Virus record (IMG/VR): IMGVR_UViG_3300028027_003646
Location: 1 to 37,830 of that record
Source: a virus
Reading direction: 5' to 3' (one strand)
DNA: 37,830 nt
In this document: positions 7,544 through 17,600 of the stretch, in pieces
How positions within the stretch are numbered: the stretch's first letter is position 1
Layout of the letters: each line of letters opens with the position of its first letter
The notes under the pieces: generated by a model
Seen by the model: the letters and a program-made list of their open reading frames with translations, nothing else
Told to the model about the DNA's origin: nothing
The model's database searches: none
Made by a program: the position numbers and the translations under genes

Positions 7544-7950
7544 TGCAGTAGGCCCATGATGGTTTCGAGAGTGTCAGACGTGATCCGCTTCAGGCTTAGG
7601 TTAAATTCAATCTTGCGGGCCGAGCCGTCTTGGTAAAACAGGCTGCGGGTGGTTTTAATGGATTCGATCACGTACTCGCCATAAATCCAGCCGGTGCCTT
7701 CAATTAAAAAATATTTCTCCCCGGTGTTGGCCATCTCATCCAGTACCAGCAAAGACACCTCGCCCGCGTTGAGCTCTTCGTAAAGCGCGCCGCTCAGTGT
7801 GATGGTTTCCGCATCTGGCCCTAAGAATTGATGAGCAGGGCCGGTTCCGATACGGGTTTGGCTGGCGTGCCGCCATGATTTAGATTGCTCTAAAGTTTGG
7901 TAAGGCGCGCTGGATAGCTCAAAAACAAACATACCTAAAACCATCATCAT
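7540..7950 (-). CDS. U: Tail protein gpU
   Basis: This 136-aa protein, with the family-typical MMMVLGMFVFEL start, matches the P2 gpU tail protein, which helps finish the tail end. The region around IGTGPAHQFLGPDAETITLSG is characteristic. The first of three consecutive ATG codons overlaps the gpT stop (TAATG), and its stop overlaps the start of D, so translation is coupled on both sides. Confidence 0.92.
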   Translation of the reverse strand: MMMVLGMFVFELSSAPYQTLEQSKSWRHASQTRIGTGPAHQFLGPDAETITLSGALYEELNAGEVSLLVLDEMANTGEKYFLIEGTGWIYGEYVIESIKTTRSLFYQDGSARKIEFNLSLKRITSDTLETIMGLLQ

Positions 7951-10900
7951 TAGTCGTTGTCTCCTAAGCGTGAACGGCTGCGCACTTGCTTCTGGCGTTC
8001 GGCCTTGGCGATTTCTTTGGCAACCAGTTGGGCGAGTTTTTGTTCATCCATGCCTGGGGCGGCGTTGATTGTGATTTGGAATACAGGGGCAGAGGCGGCA
8101 TTGTTTGCGGGTGCGGTGTTGGCAATGGGCGGGCGTGTATCGATGGTGACACCGGCCATTGCGCCAAGGCTGGCCCCACCAATCATCAGGCCGCTGGCCG
8201 CGTTAATGATTTGGTGGGTGATGTTCTTCATGGTGGCCAGTGGCGCATCTTTGCCATCCGTTAAGCCTTGATCTAAGCCCGCCACGGTATGCCGCCCAAT
8301 CTGGGCAAAGACGCGAGAAGGGGAGTGGATATCAAGCGCCTTTTGTACTGGCTCGGGCAGCATCTTGGCCAGCTCGTAGAACTTGCCTTTTAACCAGTCC
8401 CATTTGCTAGCAATGCCTTGCCATAAGCCTTCAACAATTTGCACCCCAATGGCCATGATTTTAATGGGCAAGCCAATAAAGGCGGCCAGTACTTCTGCGA
8501 CAATCACAACAAGATGGGCGAGGAATTGACCAAAGCCGCTACCGCTCCGAGTCGCCCCCTCTAAACTTTCCTTAGTGGATTGAATCGGGGCAAACAGTTT
8601 ACTTACCCATTCCCACGCTATTTTAAAAGCGCCGATCATCCAATCCCATACCGGCATAAGCGGCTGTAATGCGGCCATTAATGGCGTAAACGTTTGCACA
8701 AAGATGGCTTTTAATGGGGCGATTCCCTCTGTAAAGCCTTGCCATAGGCCGGTAAAGAAGGCTTTGATGGGTTCCCAATATTTGTAAATGAGCAGGGCCG
8801 CTAAGGCGATGCCCGTCAAGACTAAGCCGATAGGGTTGGTGAGTGCCAGGCGGCCCACGAACGCCAGTGCTTGACCCAATTGCATGACGGCTTTAATGGG
8901 GAGTTTGATTAGACCTATCCCGCCATTCAGTAAGCCTTTTCCGCCTTTCACGGCAAGATTAGCCCCTCCCTTGGCCACATCTTTAGTCATTCCAGCTATA
9001 CCGGCAGTTCGTGCGTATTGCATGGCCCCCGTGGCCTTACTGGCCGCCATGGCCCCTTGTGCGCGGATGGCTTGCCAAATGGAGGCGGTATATCCTTTTA
9101 CTGCTGTGGCCGCAGTACTCCATGTTTTTTTAGAGGCAGCGGATAAAGAATGCATTGCTTCCGGTACTTTGTTTTTTAACAGGTCGTGCAAGGTTGTTTT
9201 TATATTGGCGTTGAGGGTACTTACCGCACTGCCAATCGATTGCAAAATAGCTGTGGGGTTTTTTTTGCTTAGTAGACTGAATGCGCCGTCTAGCTTTCCA
9301 TAACTCAGAGTGGCCGCTTTTGTTAGCGTGGAGCCGATACCCATTTGGACATTAAGCGTGGTCATGGCAAATTTGAGCATTACAAATGGGCCTAATAGCG
9401 CCGCTGCGGAGAGGGCTAAGCCGCCTAAGATCGCCACAACAGCGGCAGCCGATACGCTGACTTTGACCAGGGTTGCGGCAAGCGTAGGATTGGCCTTCAT
9501 CCATGCCCCTACTTGTCGAATCACGCTGGTGATATTTTGCAGCAGCTCGCGCAAGGGGCTGTTACTGCCTTCAAACATTTCAATGCCGACATCTTCCCAC
9601 GCGGATTGCAGCGTCTTGATATCGCCCGCCGCGTTGTCGCTCATGATCTTTGCATTGGCGCTGGCTTCACCGGCTGACTTTTTAAGGGTGGCAATCAGTT
9701 CTTGCAGCTTGCCATTACCGGCTTGCGCGGTCAGCACTTGCAAGGCGCTAAAGGCTTCTTCGCCCGCGATATGCTTAAAGTATCCCGCCCGCTGGGCGTT
9801 GCCCATTTTTTTAGTTTTGGCTTCGAGTTCGGCCAGAATGGTCGGCAGGTCGCGCAGATTGCCTTTTGCATCTTTGGCTTGAATGCCTAGCGCTTTCAGC
9901 GCCTCTGCCGCCGCTTTAGGCGGTGCTGCCAAGCGGGACATGATGGCGCGTAAGGCCGTGCCGCCCATGCTGGCCTGAATACCGGCATCTCCCAATTTAC
10001 CCGTCATGGCGGCGGCGGTTTCCAGATCCACGCCCAGATCAGCAGCCACCGGCGCAGCATATTTCATCGTATCGGCCAGCATTCTTAAATCCACATTCGA
10101 GCGCGTGAACGTGCCGACCAGGACATCACCGGCACGGCCCATCTGTTCTGCGTTCAGCTTAAAGCCGGTCAGAATATTGGAGGCCATATCGGCAGCGGCG
10201 GGCAGTTCTACCCGTCCGGCCCTGGCTAAATCGAGTACGCCAGGCATCGCCTTTTGAATCGCGGTCGGATCAAAACCCGACATGGCTAAAAACCCTTGCC
10301 CCTGTGCGGCTTCGTTGGCGGTAAAGCTGGTGGCCGCGCCTAATTCTCGCGCCTGTTTGCGCAGGGCGATAAGCTGGGGTGAATTTTTATCTAAGCGGGT
10401 GAGCGCTTGAACGCTCGACATCCCCGCATCAAAATCTAAGCCGGGTGCCATCACTTGCTTGGCCGCATACAGCGCACCGCCGCCCGCAACCGCCATACCG
10501 GCACCGGCCCCCGCCATTTGATGACGTGTATTCATGCTTTTTTCGTAGGATGCTTTGGCGGCGTGTAGACGCTGCGATTGCTTGCCTAAGCGTTCAAGCT
10601 GCTGTTGTTCTTTTTGCAGGGCTGCGGTTGTGCTGCTGGCGTTTTGCTGTAACTCGCGCTGATGCTGGGACAGATTGCGCGTAGAAACACCCGCCGCATT
10701 TAAAGAGGTGCGCAGGTTTTGTTGTTGGCTGACAAGCTGCGTGTGCCTTGCGGCTAATTGAGCGGCTTCTTTTTTAGCGCGTTCAAATTCAGCACTTAGT
10801 TTTTTAGTGGGGTTGGCGGTTTCGGCAAGGCTTTTACCTAGCGCGGTGGCGCGTTCCTGTGCCGCCTTCATTTGCAGCGAGGTTTGGGCAGCGTCACGGG

Positions 10901-11081
10901 TGAGCTTTTTAAATGAATCGATCTGGCCTTGGGTTTTATCTAGCTCTTTCATTTTGTTTTTTAGTGCGCTGACTTGCTTTGATACCGCCTTGCTTTGATT
11001 CAGTACCCCTTTAAACGGCGCGGTGAATTGATCAATTGCTTTTAAAACCACTTCCAGTCGTAAATTCCGCGCCGCGCTCAT
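7950..11081 (-). CDS. T: Tail tape measure protein gpT
   Basis: At 1043 aa this is the longest late protein except the fibre. Residues about 1-200 are Gln/Lys/Ala-rich coiled coil. About 210-500 is the TP901/PhageMin-type tape-measure domain (SNVDLRMLADTMKYAAPVAA, then a Gly/Ala-rich segment). Strongly hydrophobic helices follow near 540-575 and around LALTNPIGLVLTGIALAALL. A C-terminal segment with VQKALDIHSPSRVFAQIG is typical of tape-measure proteins. It sets tail length and may help DNA cross the inner membrane. Its start overlaps the methyltransferase stop as TAATG. Confidence 0.92.
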   Translation of the reverse strand: MSAARNLRLEVVLKAIDQFTAPFKGVLNQSKAVSKQVSALKNKMKELDKTQGQIDSFKKLTRDAAQTSLQMKAAQERATALGKSLAETANPTKKLSAEFERAKKEAAQLAARHTQLVSQQQNLRTSLNAAGVSTRNLSQHQRELQQNASSTTAALQKEQQQLERLGKQSQRLHAAKASYEKSMNTRHQMAGAGAGMAVAGGGALYAAKQVMAPGLDFDAGMSSVQALTRLDKNSPQLIALRKQARELGAATSFTANEAAQGQGFLAMSGFDPTAIQKAMPGVLDLARAGRVELPAAADMASNILTGFKLNAEQMGRAGDVLVGTFTRSNVDLRMLADTMKYAAPVAADLGVDLETAAAMTGKLGDAGIQASMGGTALRAIMSRLAAPPKAAAEALKALGIQAKDAKGNLRDLPTILAELEAKTKKMGNAQRAGYFKHIAGEEAFSALQVLTAQAGNGKLQELIATLKKSAGEASANAKIMSDNAAGDIKTLQSAWEDVGIEMFEGSNSPLRELLQNITSVIRQVGAWMKANPTLAATLVKVSVSAAAVVAILGGLALSAAALLGPFVMLKFAMTTLNVQMGIGSTLTKAATLSYGKLDGAFSLLSKKNPTAILQSIGSAVSTLNANIKTTLHDLLKNKVPEAMHSLSAASKKTWSTAATAVKGYTASIWQAIRAQGAMAASKATGAMQYARTAGIAGMTKDVAKGGANLAVKGGKGLLNGGIGLIKLPIKAVMQLGQALAFVGRLALTNPIGLVLTGIALAALLIYKYWEPIKAFFTGLWQGFTEGIAPLKAIFVQTFTPLMAALQPLMPVWDWMIGAFKIAWEWVSKLFAPIQSTKESLEGATRSGSGFGQFLAHLVVIVAEVLAAFIGLPIKIMAIGVQIVEGLWQGIASKWDWLKGKFYELAKMLPEPVQKALDIHSPSRVFAQIGRHTVAGLDQGLTDGKDAPLATMKNITHQIINAASGLMIGGASLGAMAGVTIDTRPPIANTAPANNAASAPVFQITINAAPGMDEQKLAQLVAKEIAKAERQKQVRSRSRLGDND

Positions 11082-11803
11082 TAGTGCTCCTTTAATTCTG
11101 CGAATCGTTTTAAGGCAATATTTTTGTATTCCTCGCTTAACTCACAGCCCAGCCAATCGTAGCCTTCCAATTGCGCCGCCAGCAGGGTGGAGCCTGATCC
11201 AGCGAAAGGATCCAGAATTAAACCGCCAGGCGCGCAGATCTTAATCAGATCGCGCATTAAGTCGGTGGGCTTGCCGGTGACGTGGAACTTGTCTTTTTGC
11301 TTGACCACTTCCTTATAAACACCGCGCAATACGCCCACATCGCGCTCGTTTGGCATCTGGCCTTTGCTGCCCCAAACAATGTACTCGGCTTGATTTCTAA
11401 AGCGGCCCATCTGAGGGCGCACGCCTTCGCCCTTATCCCAGACGGCAATGCCGCGCCAAGTAAAGCCCGCGACTTGCAAGGCATCGGTGGTTAGCGGCAA
11501 TTGTCGCCAGTCGGTAAATAAGCAAATCGGCGCGCCGTCTTTCATGACGCGCAGGCATTCAGATAGCCACAGCGTCATCCAGCGCAGGTGGGCGCGTTGG
11601 TCGCGGTGATCGCCGGTGAATTCGGGGTATTTGCGGGCGGTGCCGCCGTTCTGATATTTGTCGGAAGTGCTGCGGTTTTTAGAGCCAATATGTAAGCCGC
11701 CCGATGCGTAGGGCGGGTCAGTGATTAGCGCATCAACCATAGCGGCGGGGAGAGATTCTAAAAAGGGCAGGCTGTCGCCTTGATGGAGCGTATTTTTAAT
11801 CAT
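11081..11803 (-). CDS. DNA methyltransferase inserted in the tail operon
   Basis: This 240-aa enzyme has motif IV DPPY at residues 29-32 and motif I DPFAGSGST at 198-206. The IV-before-I order marks the beta class of adenine-N6 or cytosine-N4 methyltransferases; DPPY favours N6-adenine. The C-terminal GYDWLGCELSEEY segment contacts SAM in relatives. It starts as an ATGA overlap with E' and its stop overlaps gpT's ATG. It is therefore embedded between E' and T and would be made late, probably protecting phage DNA from restriction or masking a host target. P2 has no gene here. The recognition sequence is unknown. Confidence 0.9.
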   Translation of the reverse strand: MIKNTLHQGDSLPFLESLPAAMVDALITDPPYASGGLHIGSKNRSTSDKYQNGGTARKYPEFTGDHRDQRAHLRWMTLWLSECLRVMKDGAPICLFTDWRQLPLTTDALQVAGFTWRGIAVWDKGEGVRPQMGRFRNQAEYIVWGSKGQMPNERDVGVLRGVYKEVVKQKDKFHVTGKPTDLMRDLIKICAPGGLILDPFAGSGSTLLAAQLEGYDWLGCELSEEYKNIALKRFAELKEH

Positions 11804-11916
11804 GAATCTGGGCTTTGTCTTTTTCTTGCGGCTTCACGCCATTCTATTAATTCCGATATCTCCATGCTGTCCATTGCCGACGGCGGCCAGTGGAACACCA
11901 TCGCGATATCGGCCAT
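11800..11916 (-). CDS. E': GpE-family tail protein E', frameshift partner
   Basis: A 38-aa frame begins MADIAMVFHWPPSAMDSM, the GpE family signature (HWPP). In P2 this part is made as the C-terminus of E+E' by a -1 frameshift. Here the -1 frame stays open from the slippery heptamer at 11964-11970 to the stop at 11800, so a fusion of about 148 aa is expected (94 residues from E plus 54). The internal ATG at 11916 may also allow separate synthesis. Its stop overlaps the methyltransferase start. Confidence 0.88.
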   Translation of the reverse strand: MADIAMVFHWPPSAMDSMEISELIEWREAARKRQSPDS

Positions 11917-11924
11917 TGCATCAT

Positions 11925-12245
11925 TTACGCAAGCGGGTAATCCGGTTTGTTGGCCTTCTGCAATAAAAAACCAGCCGCTACCCCAGCCAGTTGCAAGAGG
12001 TCGGCGGGGTCTAGGTTGTTGACGTCTTGCGTGGTCAGAATAGGGGAACTAATGCGGGGTAATACCTTGGCCAGCGTTTCCACATCCATCTGCAATAGCT
12101 CGCCCAGCTTTACGCCGCGCAACTCACCGGCCTTGGGCTTGCGTAAAGTAATGGCGCTGATGGTTTGGCTGCCTCGTGTAATAGGGGTGTCTAGTTCGAC
12201 GGTGTTTTCTGGGGCTGCTGGGGTGTGGTTTTCTGGGGTGGTCAT
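11925..12245 (-). CDS. E: Tail assembly chaperone gpE
   Basis: This 106-aa protein matches P2 gpE. A low-complexity Pro/Thr/Glu-rich N-terminus is followed by the segment LRKPKAGELRGVKLGELLQMD typical of this family. Its role is tail assembly chaperone between tape measure and tube. The end of the gene contains the -1 slippery site that produces E+E'. It follows FII by 18 bases and precedes E'. Confidence 0.9.
   Translation of the reverse strand: MTTPENHTPAAPENTVELDTPITRGSQTISAITLRKPKAGELRGVKLGELLQMDVETLAKVLPRISSPILTTQDVNNLDPADLLQLAGVAAGFLLQKANKPDYPLA
11964..11970 (-). promoter_or_regulatory. Programmed -1 frameshift heptamer (T TTT TTA)
   Basis: On the coding strand the E frame reads GGT TTT TTA TTG, so the heptamer T-TTT-TTA lies in the correct phase for tandem slippage. 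P2 uses the related T-TTT-TTG at the same place. After slipping -1 the frame runs through into E' without a stop. Confidence 0.85.
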
Positions 12246-12263
12246 GGTTTGTTTTTCCTAGGT

Positions 12264-12773
12264 TTACAGGCCAATTGCGGCGCGGAATTTAGCGAGACGA
12301 TCCATGCCGCCGATGTTTTCAATCATGTTGACAACATCAATTTCGATCAGCGTTTCGCCGTTCATTTCAAATTTGTAATAGCTGAGTGAGCTGGAGACTT
12401 TGAACTCGGTATCGTCGCCAGACTTTGCGTCGCCCATATCAATTTCTTTGTGGCGACCGCGCACGGTGACTTCCACCGCGTCCACTTCTTCCGAGTCTTC
12501 CCGCTGGTAAGCACCGGCAAAGCGCAGCAGCTCGGCGTCGTGGGTGGCCGCGCCAAAGCTGAGCAGAATCTCGCGCATCATGCCGCCGCAAGTGAACGAC
12601 ATTTCGAGTTTTTCCATACCCAGATCAACATCGACCTCGCCGTTCATGCCGCCGCCCCGATACCCTTCCATCTTGCGGCTGAGCTTGGGCAGGGTGACTT
12701 CGGTTACTTGCCCGACAAAGTTTTCACCATTGAGAAATAAATTAAACAGTTTCAACTTACGTGGTAATGCCAT
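12264..12773 (-). CDS. FII: Major tail tube protein gpFII
   Basis: This 169-aa protein (P2 gpFII 172 aa) begins MALPRKLKLFNLFLNGENF and contains GYRGGGMNGEVDVDLGMEKLE, characteristic of P2-type contractile tail tubes. It polymerises as hexameric rings inside the sheath. An AGGAG Shine-Dalgarno lies about 7 bases upstream. It follows the sheath gene by 12 bases. Confidence 0.95.
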   Translation of the reverse strand: MALPRKLKLFNLFLNGENFVGQVTEVTLPKLSRKMEGYRGGGMNGEVDVDLGMEKLEMSFTCGGMMREILLSFGAATHDAELLRFAGAYQREDSEEVDAVEVTVRGRHKEIDMGDAKSGDDTEFKVSSSLSYYKFEMNGETLIEIDVVNMIENIGGMDRLAKFRAAIGL

Positions 12774-12785
12774 GCTGTTCTCCTT

Positions 12786-13961
12786 TTAGCGGCCTACACT
12801 GGCGGCAAAATCCATTAAGTATTTGTCGGTAATGCGCTGGATAAAGGTGAGGTCTTCCAGCGGGGGTATCGGCGTGTAGTCGTAATCAATCGTCAACTTG
12901 CCCGCCTTCAGCGCTTCCTTCTCGTTGGCGTCACTATCTAGCCAGGCATTGAAGCCCATCAAATAACCGCCAGACACTAAGGCGCGGCCCTTGGCATTGA
13001 GGCCCGCCAAAATATCCTTAGCCAGACTCGGCGTCATCGGCTTATCAACCGCCCACATATGCGCCTCGGCCATCGTGTCGGCCAGCACTTGTGCGGTGCG
13101 GGTGTAGCTTTCAAACTTGAATAGTGGGTCGGCGCTAAGGCTGTGGCTTCCCCAAAAAATAAAGCCTTTGGCGCGTACCAGCGTGGTGACGTCGGCGGCG
13201 TTCAGTAAGCCTGCATCGGTATCTGGGTCTTGCAAGTCCCAGAACACGTCTTGGCTTAAGCCGGTGACGCCATTAATCACCACATTAGAAAGGGTTTTGT
13301 GCCAGCCGGTTTCTTTGTCGATTTTGGCGCGTAAGCCCATCGCGTAGGCCACGGCCAGATCTAGGCCTTGATCGCTTTTGCCGTCAAAGTTGGGATTGCT
13401 AAAGTCTGGCCAGATCAGCATCAGCTCGCGCTGGCCAAAGTTTTTGCGATACTCAAGGGCGGCTTCTAAGCTATTGCAGCCTCGGGCGCTGATATAGGCG
13501 AAGGCGCGTAGCTTCTGGCAGATGGTGGCCAGCTCGTTGGCCACCAGCAAAGTGTCGTAGCCTGGCACGCCTAAGATGCGCGGCTTAACGTGAACCGTGT
13601 TGTTCGCCGATAGCAACGCTTGCAAGCCGGTAAAGCGGCCCTGTTCATCGGTGCCGCCGATGATGTTTTTTTCGGTTTCTTTTTCGTCTGCGCCTTCTTC
13701 TACCCGCACCATCACAATCATCGGGCTGGTTTGTTTGGATATGGCGCGCAAGGTGCGTAGCAGCGTGCCTTTCGTGCCTGCTTTACCGATGGCTTTTTGT
13801 ACGTTGGTAATCAGCACGGCTTGATTGAGCGGGAAGAACTTTGCGTCTGCATCGGGTGCAGTGCAGACGGCACCAATAACAGCGGTGCTAATGGTTTGAA
13901 TGGTGCGCGTGCCCTCGTTGACTTCGAGAACGCGCACACCATGATGGAATGAATCGCCCAT
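12786..13961 (-). CDS. FI: Tail sheath protein gpFI
   Basis: This 391-aa protein (P2 gpFI 396 aa) forms the contractile sheath. The chosen ATG gives MGDSFHHGVRVLEVNEG, aligning with P2's start, and has GAGGA six bases upstream; an in-frame ATG at 13994 adds an unlikely 11 residues. Family marks include STAVIGAVCTAPDAD near the N-terminus and the C-terminal DYDYTPIPPLEDLTF. It is first in its operon, just downstream of a candidate Ogr box at 14030-14048. Confidence 0.95.
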   Translation of the reverse strand: MGDSFHHGVRVLEVNEGTRTIQTISTAVIGAVCTAPDADAKFFPLNQAVLITNVQKAIGKAGTKGTLLRTLRAISKQTSPMIVMVRVEEGADEKETEKNIIGGTDEQGRFTGLQALLSANNTVHVKPRILGVPGYDTLLVANELATICQKLRAFAYISARGCNSLEAALEYRKNFGQRELMLIWPDFSNPNFDGKSDQGLDLAVAYAMGLRAKIDKETGWHKTLSNVVINGVTGLSQDVFWDLQDPDTDAGLLNAADVTTLVRAKGFIFWGSHSLSADPLFKFESYTRTAQVLADTMAEAHMWAVDKPMTPSLAKDILAGLNAKGRALVSGGYLMGFNAWLDSDANEKEALKAGKLTIDYDYTPIPPLEDLTFIQRITDKYLMDFAASVGR

Positions 13962-14029
13962 GATTTCCTCGGTTTGAATTGACCGAGCCATCATGAGCGT
14001 TTACGGCTGGATTGGCTTTCACTGGGGAT

Positions 14030-14048
14030 TGTGAAGCCTTGAACGACA
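14030..14048. promoter_or_regulatory. Candidate Ogr box upstream of FI
   Basis: TGT, 13 bases, ACA, in the gap between G and FI. The centre at about 14039 lies 56 bases before a predicted start at about 13983 for a minus-strand -10-like CATGAT (13990-13995). Known P2 Ogr sites are dyads TGT-N12-ACA near -55; the spacer here is one base longer. Confidence 0.5.
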
Positions 14049-14052
14049 CTGC

Positions 14053-14610
14053 TTAGGCGGGCGTTTCGCTTAAAACTTGCGCCAATAAGTTTTCAAGCCG
14101 TGCGACTTTCTCATTTAAGGCGAGTAATTGATCGTCTGCGTTGGCCGCCGGTGCGTCTAAAACCAGCGGCAAGGGCTGAGCGCCCATGATCCATTTTTTA
14201 CCGTTCCATACCGTGCCTTCAAAGTATTCAAGGCGGGTGTAGTCCGCAGAGAGCGGGCCTAATTCGCTGAGGATAACCCGCGCCCCATCTGCGATACGGT
14301 AAACCACCGCCCCTCGGTGATCCTCAATCAGCGCCCAGCACTGATCGGCAGTATCCCGAATGACGGCCTTGTTTTTAGCGGGCCTGAGCTTAGGCGCATC
14401 CAGCACCGCCCCAGCAGGCAAGCCGCAATATTTTGAAACCCACATTTCAGCCTTGCCGATATATTCGAGTGTCTGGGGGTCATGGCAAAAGCAAGCCACG
14501 ATGCCGTCGTGGCTGGCAAAGCCGTCTTGATCGAAAGAAACCGGCTGCGCAGGAAGGGCTTCTGGCGGCTGTTCTGGGCTGTGGTCTGGTTTGATTGTGT
14601 TATTAAGCAT
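14053..14610 (-). CDS. G: Tail fibre assembly protein gpG
   Basis: This is a 185-aa protein encoded directly after the fibre gene (4-base gap), with the chaperone role known for P2 gpG. The N-terminal 40 residues are Pro-rich. The conserved part includes HDPQTLEYIGKAEMWVS, and a C-terminal helix (residues about 160-185) may be a coiled coil. The ATG at 14610 is preferred, with GGGG about 10 bases upstream; an ATG at 14646 overlaps the fibre gene and adds 12 residues. It ends the V-W-J-I-H-G operon. Confidence 0.85.
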   Translation of the reverse strand: MLNNTIKPDHSPEQPPEALPAQPVSFDQDGFASHDGIVACFCHDPQTLEYIGKAEMWVSKYCGLPAGAVLDAPKLRPAKNKAVIRDTADQCWALIEDHRGAVVYRIADGARVILSELGPLSADYTRLEYFEGTVWNGKKWIMGAQPLPLVLDAPAANADDQLLALNEKVARLENLLAQVLSETPA

Positions 14611-14614
14611 TGGA

Positions 14615-17600
14615 TTATCCCCACCGAACGATGTAATTGAAGGCAATATTGTCTGGGCGTGTTCGGCCCTGTGGGCCGCCTGTTGTCGCCCTCGCTCTCG
14701 CTATCACATAATTAACGCCTGGCTGCCCGCCGCCACCTGAGTAAGACAACCAGCCACCATCATCAAAGGGCACGGTGTGCTGGTGCTCGCCCACATTGGC
14801 GGCTTGATAGCTCAATACGGTTCGCCCTGGATCAATGCCGCGCCCTGCGTCCCAGCCTGAGATATACATGCCGCGTAGATCAGGCAATTTTGCGCCATAG
14901 AGGCTGGCTAAAATCGGCGCTTCGGCGGCGTTAATGCTTTGGCCCTGTAAAAAGATCCAGCCAGTGGGTGGGGTATTACTCGGCCAGGGTTGGGGAATCC
15001 CAACGGGAACGCCGAAAGAGCCATCGGCCATGCCTTCCGCGTATCGTGCGGCATCGACGCGCACGCCAAAGGTGTCTACACCATTAGATCCCATCAGAAC
15101 GGGATAGCCTGGCGACCAGCCTACACGCGCATTAATCTTGCCAATATCCTTCCCTAGCGGAGAGTGGCCGCTACTCGCATCAAAGATCACATGCCCGTTG
15201 CCATAATGTTGCCAGCGCAGCAGGCTAGATACGCCATCATAATCTCTGGCCTTATCCGCAATGCTGCCCGCTGGATCGCGTGATTTTAAGTGATAGGTAT
15301 GCAGTTGGCTGGTGAGCACTCGGCCATCACTGATCGACATGATTTTAGTGGGCAAGTCGCCGGAGCCATTGGTGGTGACGCCAAAATGTAATTCTCCCCA
15401 ATTGGCCGCCGTGCCCGCGCCTTCTGCCCAGATGGCAGCCACATTAGAGACGGCGGATACATCCCTGAATGAATCCCAAGTAATCGCCCCTAAAATCTGC
15501 TTGTTGGCGCTAGGGTACTTTTTTTCAAAAACAAGCTTTGAATAATCTTCTTTCGTTGTTGGCCGGTTTAACACCACATTTTTAGATAAAAAAGTCCCGT
15601 CACTTCGCATCTCCCAAGTGCCTAGCGGTGCATTTGCTTCACCCGTCATTTGAAAGACCATTGATGCGCCAGACAGCCAGCCGCTACGATAAGTGCCGAT
15701 TTTGCTGATAACAGAATAGCCCTGGCTGTATTGGGTGGTCATTGAAGCAAGCCATGCCGTTTTGTTGTCTAGTGCAGTCGGTTGATTGCCGTTGTGGAAA
15801 GCGCCTTGTGTCCAGTCGTTCTCGATTGCATTAGAAAGTTGCCCTTTTGCGTTAGCGTTTACGCACCCCTCAAGTGCCAGCCCTTTGCCCCCTAAGTCGG
15901 CAAAGGTTGGGTAACGATTAGCGGGCATGCCGCCCAGTTTTTGGGAATCAGTCGCTACACCGCTTTGCTCGTTGACGGCTTTAACCCATTGGCTCCATAC
16001 CGAGTTGTATCTGGTACGGGTGAATTGTTCCGATTTATCGTAAGTGGTGTATTTTTGATAGATTTGCGAGGTGCCATTGGCTTTGACTTCAAGCACACCT
16101 GATATACCAACGGGGTAATTTTTTCCCGCTGTTGCGTTTAAATTTGTACCTTGGAAGACATAGCCGTCTTCGATGTAATGATTTAGATCGGAATCCGATG
16201 AGATTGGGGGCAGCTCTTTGTAGTAAGGCAGCAGCTTTGTATTCACCCATTTTGATGACACTTTGACCGTGTCATTGGCTGTTGCAGCAGGGTCTGGCGC
16301 AGTAATGGGGACGGTGACGTCAAAGGAGGTGGCGGTTAATGTGGTAGCCCCTTTTTTGCCGTCGCGGTTGCGAGCATCGGCATATAAACGAGCATCGCCC
16401 TTTTTATCAATGCTGGCTACGGTGGTTGAAACGGTTCTTGCCGTGGCATCGGGTGTATCGACGGCGGTGTAGTTGACGTTTCCGACATCGAGCATGGCCC
16501 CATTTGCCAGCGTGTTGAGCGCGGCCAGTGTTGCGGCTCGATTGTTCATCGTAACGTAGGGCGCAAAGGGGGCTTGGTTTCGGTCGATCATCAGCCGATA
16601 GCCCGTCTTTAACTCAGCCGATGCTTCGATATTGGGTGCTTTCACTAAACCAATAAATTCAGGGTTAGCAATGGGGGCAAAGGTGGCGGCTAATTTGCCA
16701 CCCAATCGGGCCGCGTCATAGGCCGTTCCTCTTAAATCTGTCACTACTTTAGCCCACGCTCTCCAGCTACCCGCGTAACGTGTTCTAGTAAACACGGTGG
16801 AGTCTGTATAGAGGGTGTACCGTTGAATTGCGGTTGTTCCTGTTGCCGAAACCTCTAATTCACCAGCGATCGGAGCTGGGTAGTTTTTCCCCGCCTCTGC
16901 TGCCGTGTTAGATGGCTGAAGCCACCGCCCCTCTGATACATAATCATTGAGATCCGAGGTAGCGGGCATAGGCTGCATGCCTTTGCGGTAGGGCTTTAAT
17001 TTCTCATTCACCCATTGCGACGACACTTTAAATGAGTCATTGGCCGTTTGAGTTGGATCAGGCGCAGAGATGGGCACCGGAAAGGTGCAACTGCCCTTAC
17101 CTAACACGACCACGCCCGATGTGCCGTCGCGGTGATTGACCGACCACATGGAACGGGTCAGCCCGTCTTTATCCACGCGAAACTCTAAGGAGCCCACTTT
17201 GCGTAAAGCGCTCGTTTCAGTGTCAGCAGCATAGGCCAGATAGGCGGCGGCTTGTGCCGAGTTGCCATTGGGCAAAGCATCTGTAACCGCTTTTGTCAGG
17301 GCTTTATTGCTGAGGGTGACAGAGGGCGCATATTGGGCGTTGTTGCGCAGGGCAATAAAAGAATTTTCTGAAACGACGTCGGCTTTTGCGGTGATTTTAT
17401 TGACGACGGTATCGCCGGTAAACGTCTTATTGCCCGCAATGCTTTGATTGCCGGTTAAGGCGACCTTGTTGTCATCCGCGTATTTTTTTGCTTCATCGCG
17501 CCCACGGCTGCCTTCTTTGACGGCGGCGGCGGTGAGCTCTTTCTTTAAGTCGGCGTGGGTTTTATCGGTGATTTTTTTATTGTAATAATCTTTTGAATGC

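Noticed and set aside
8884-9303. 139-codon plus-strand frame
   Set aside because: Antisense to the tape measure gene, no ribosome site, no recognisable protein features.
9310-9882. 190-codon open frame on the plus strand
   Set aside because: It lies entirely opposite the tape measure gene, whose family match is certain; GC-rich coding DNA often leaves long antisense frames.
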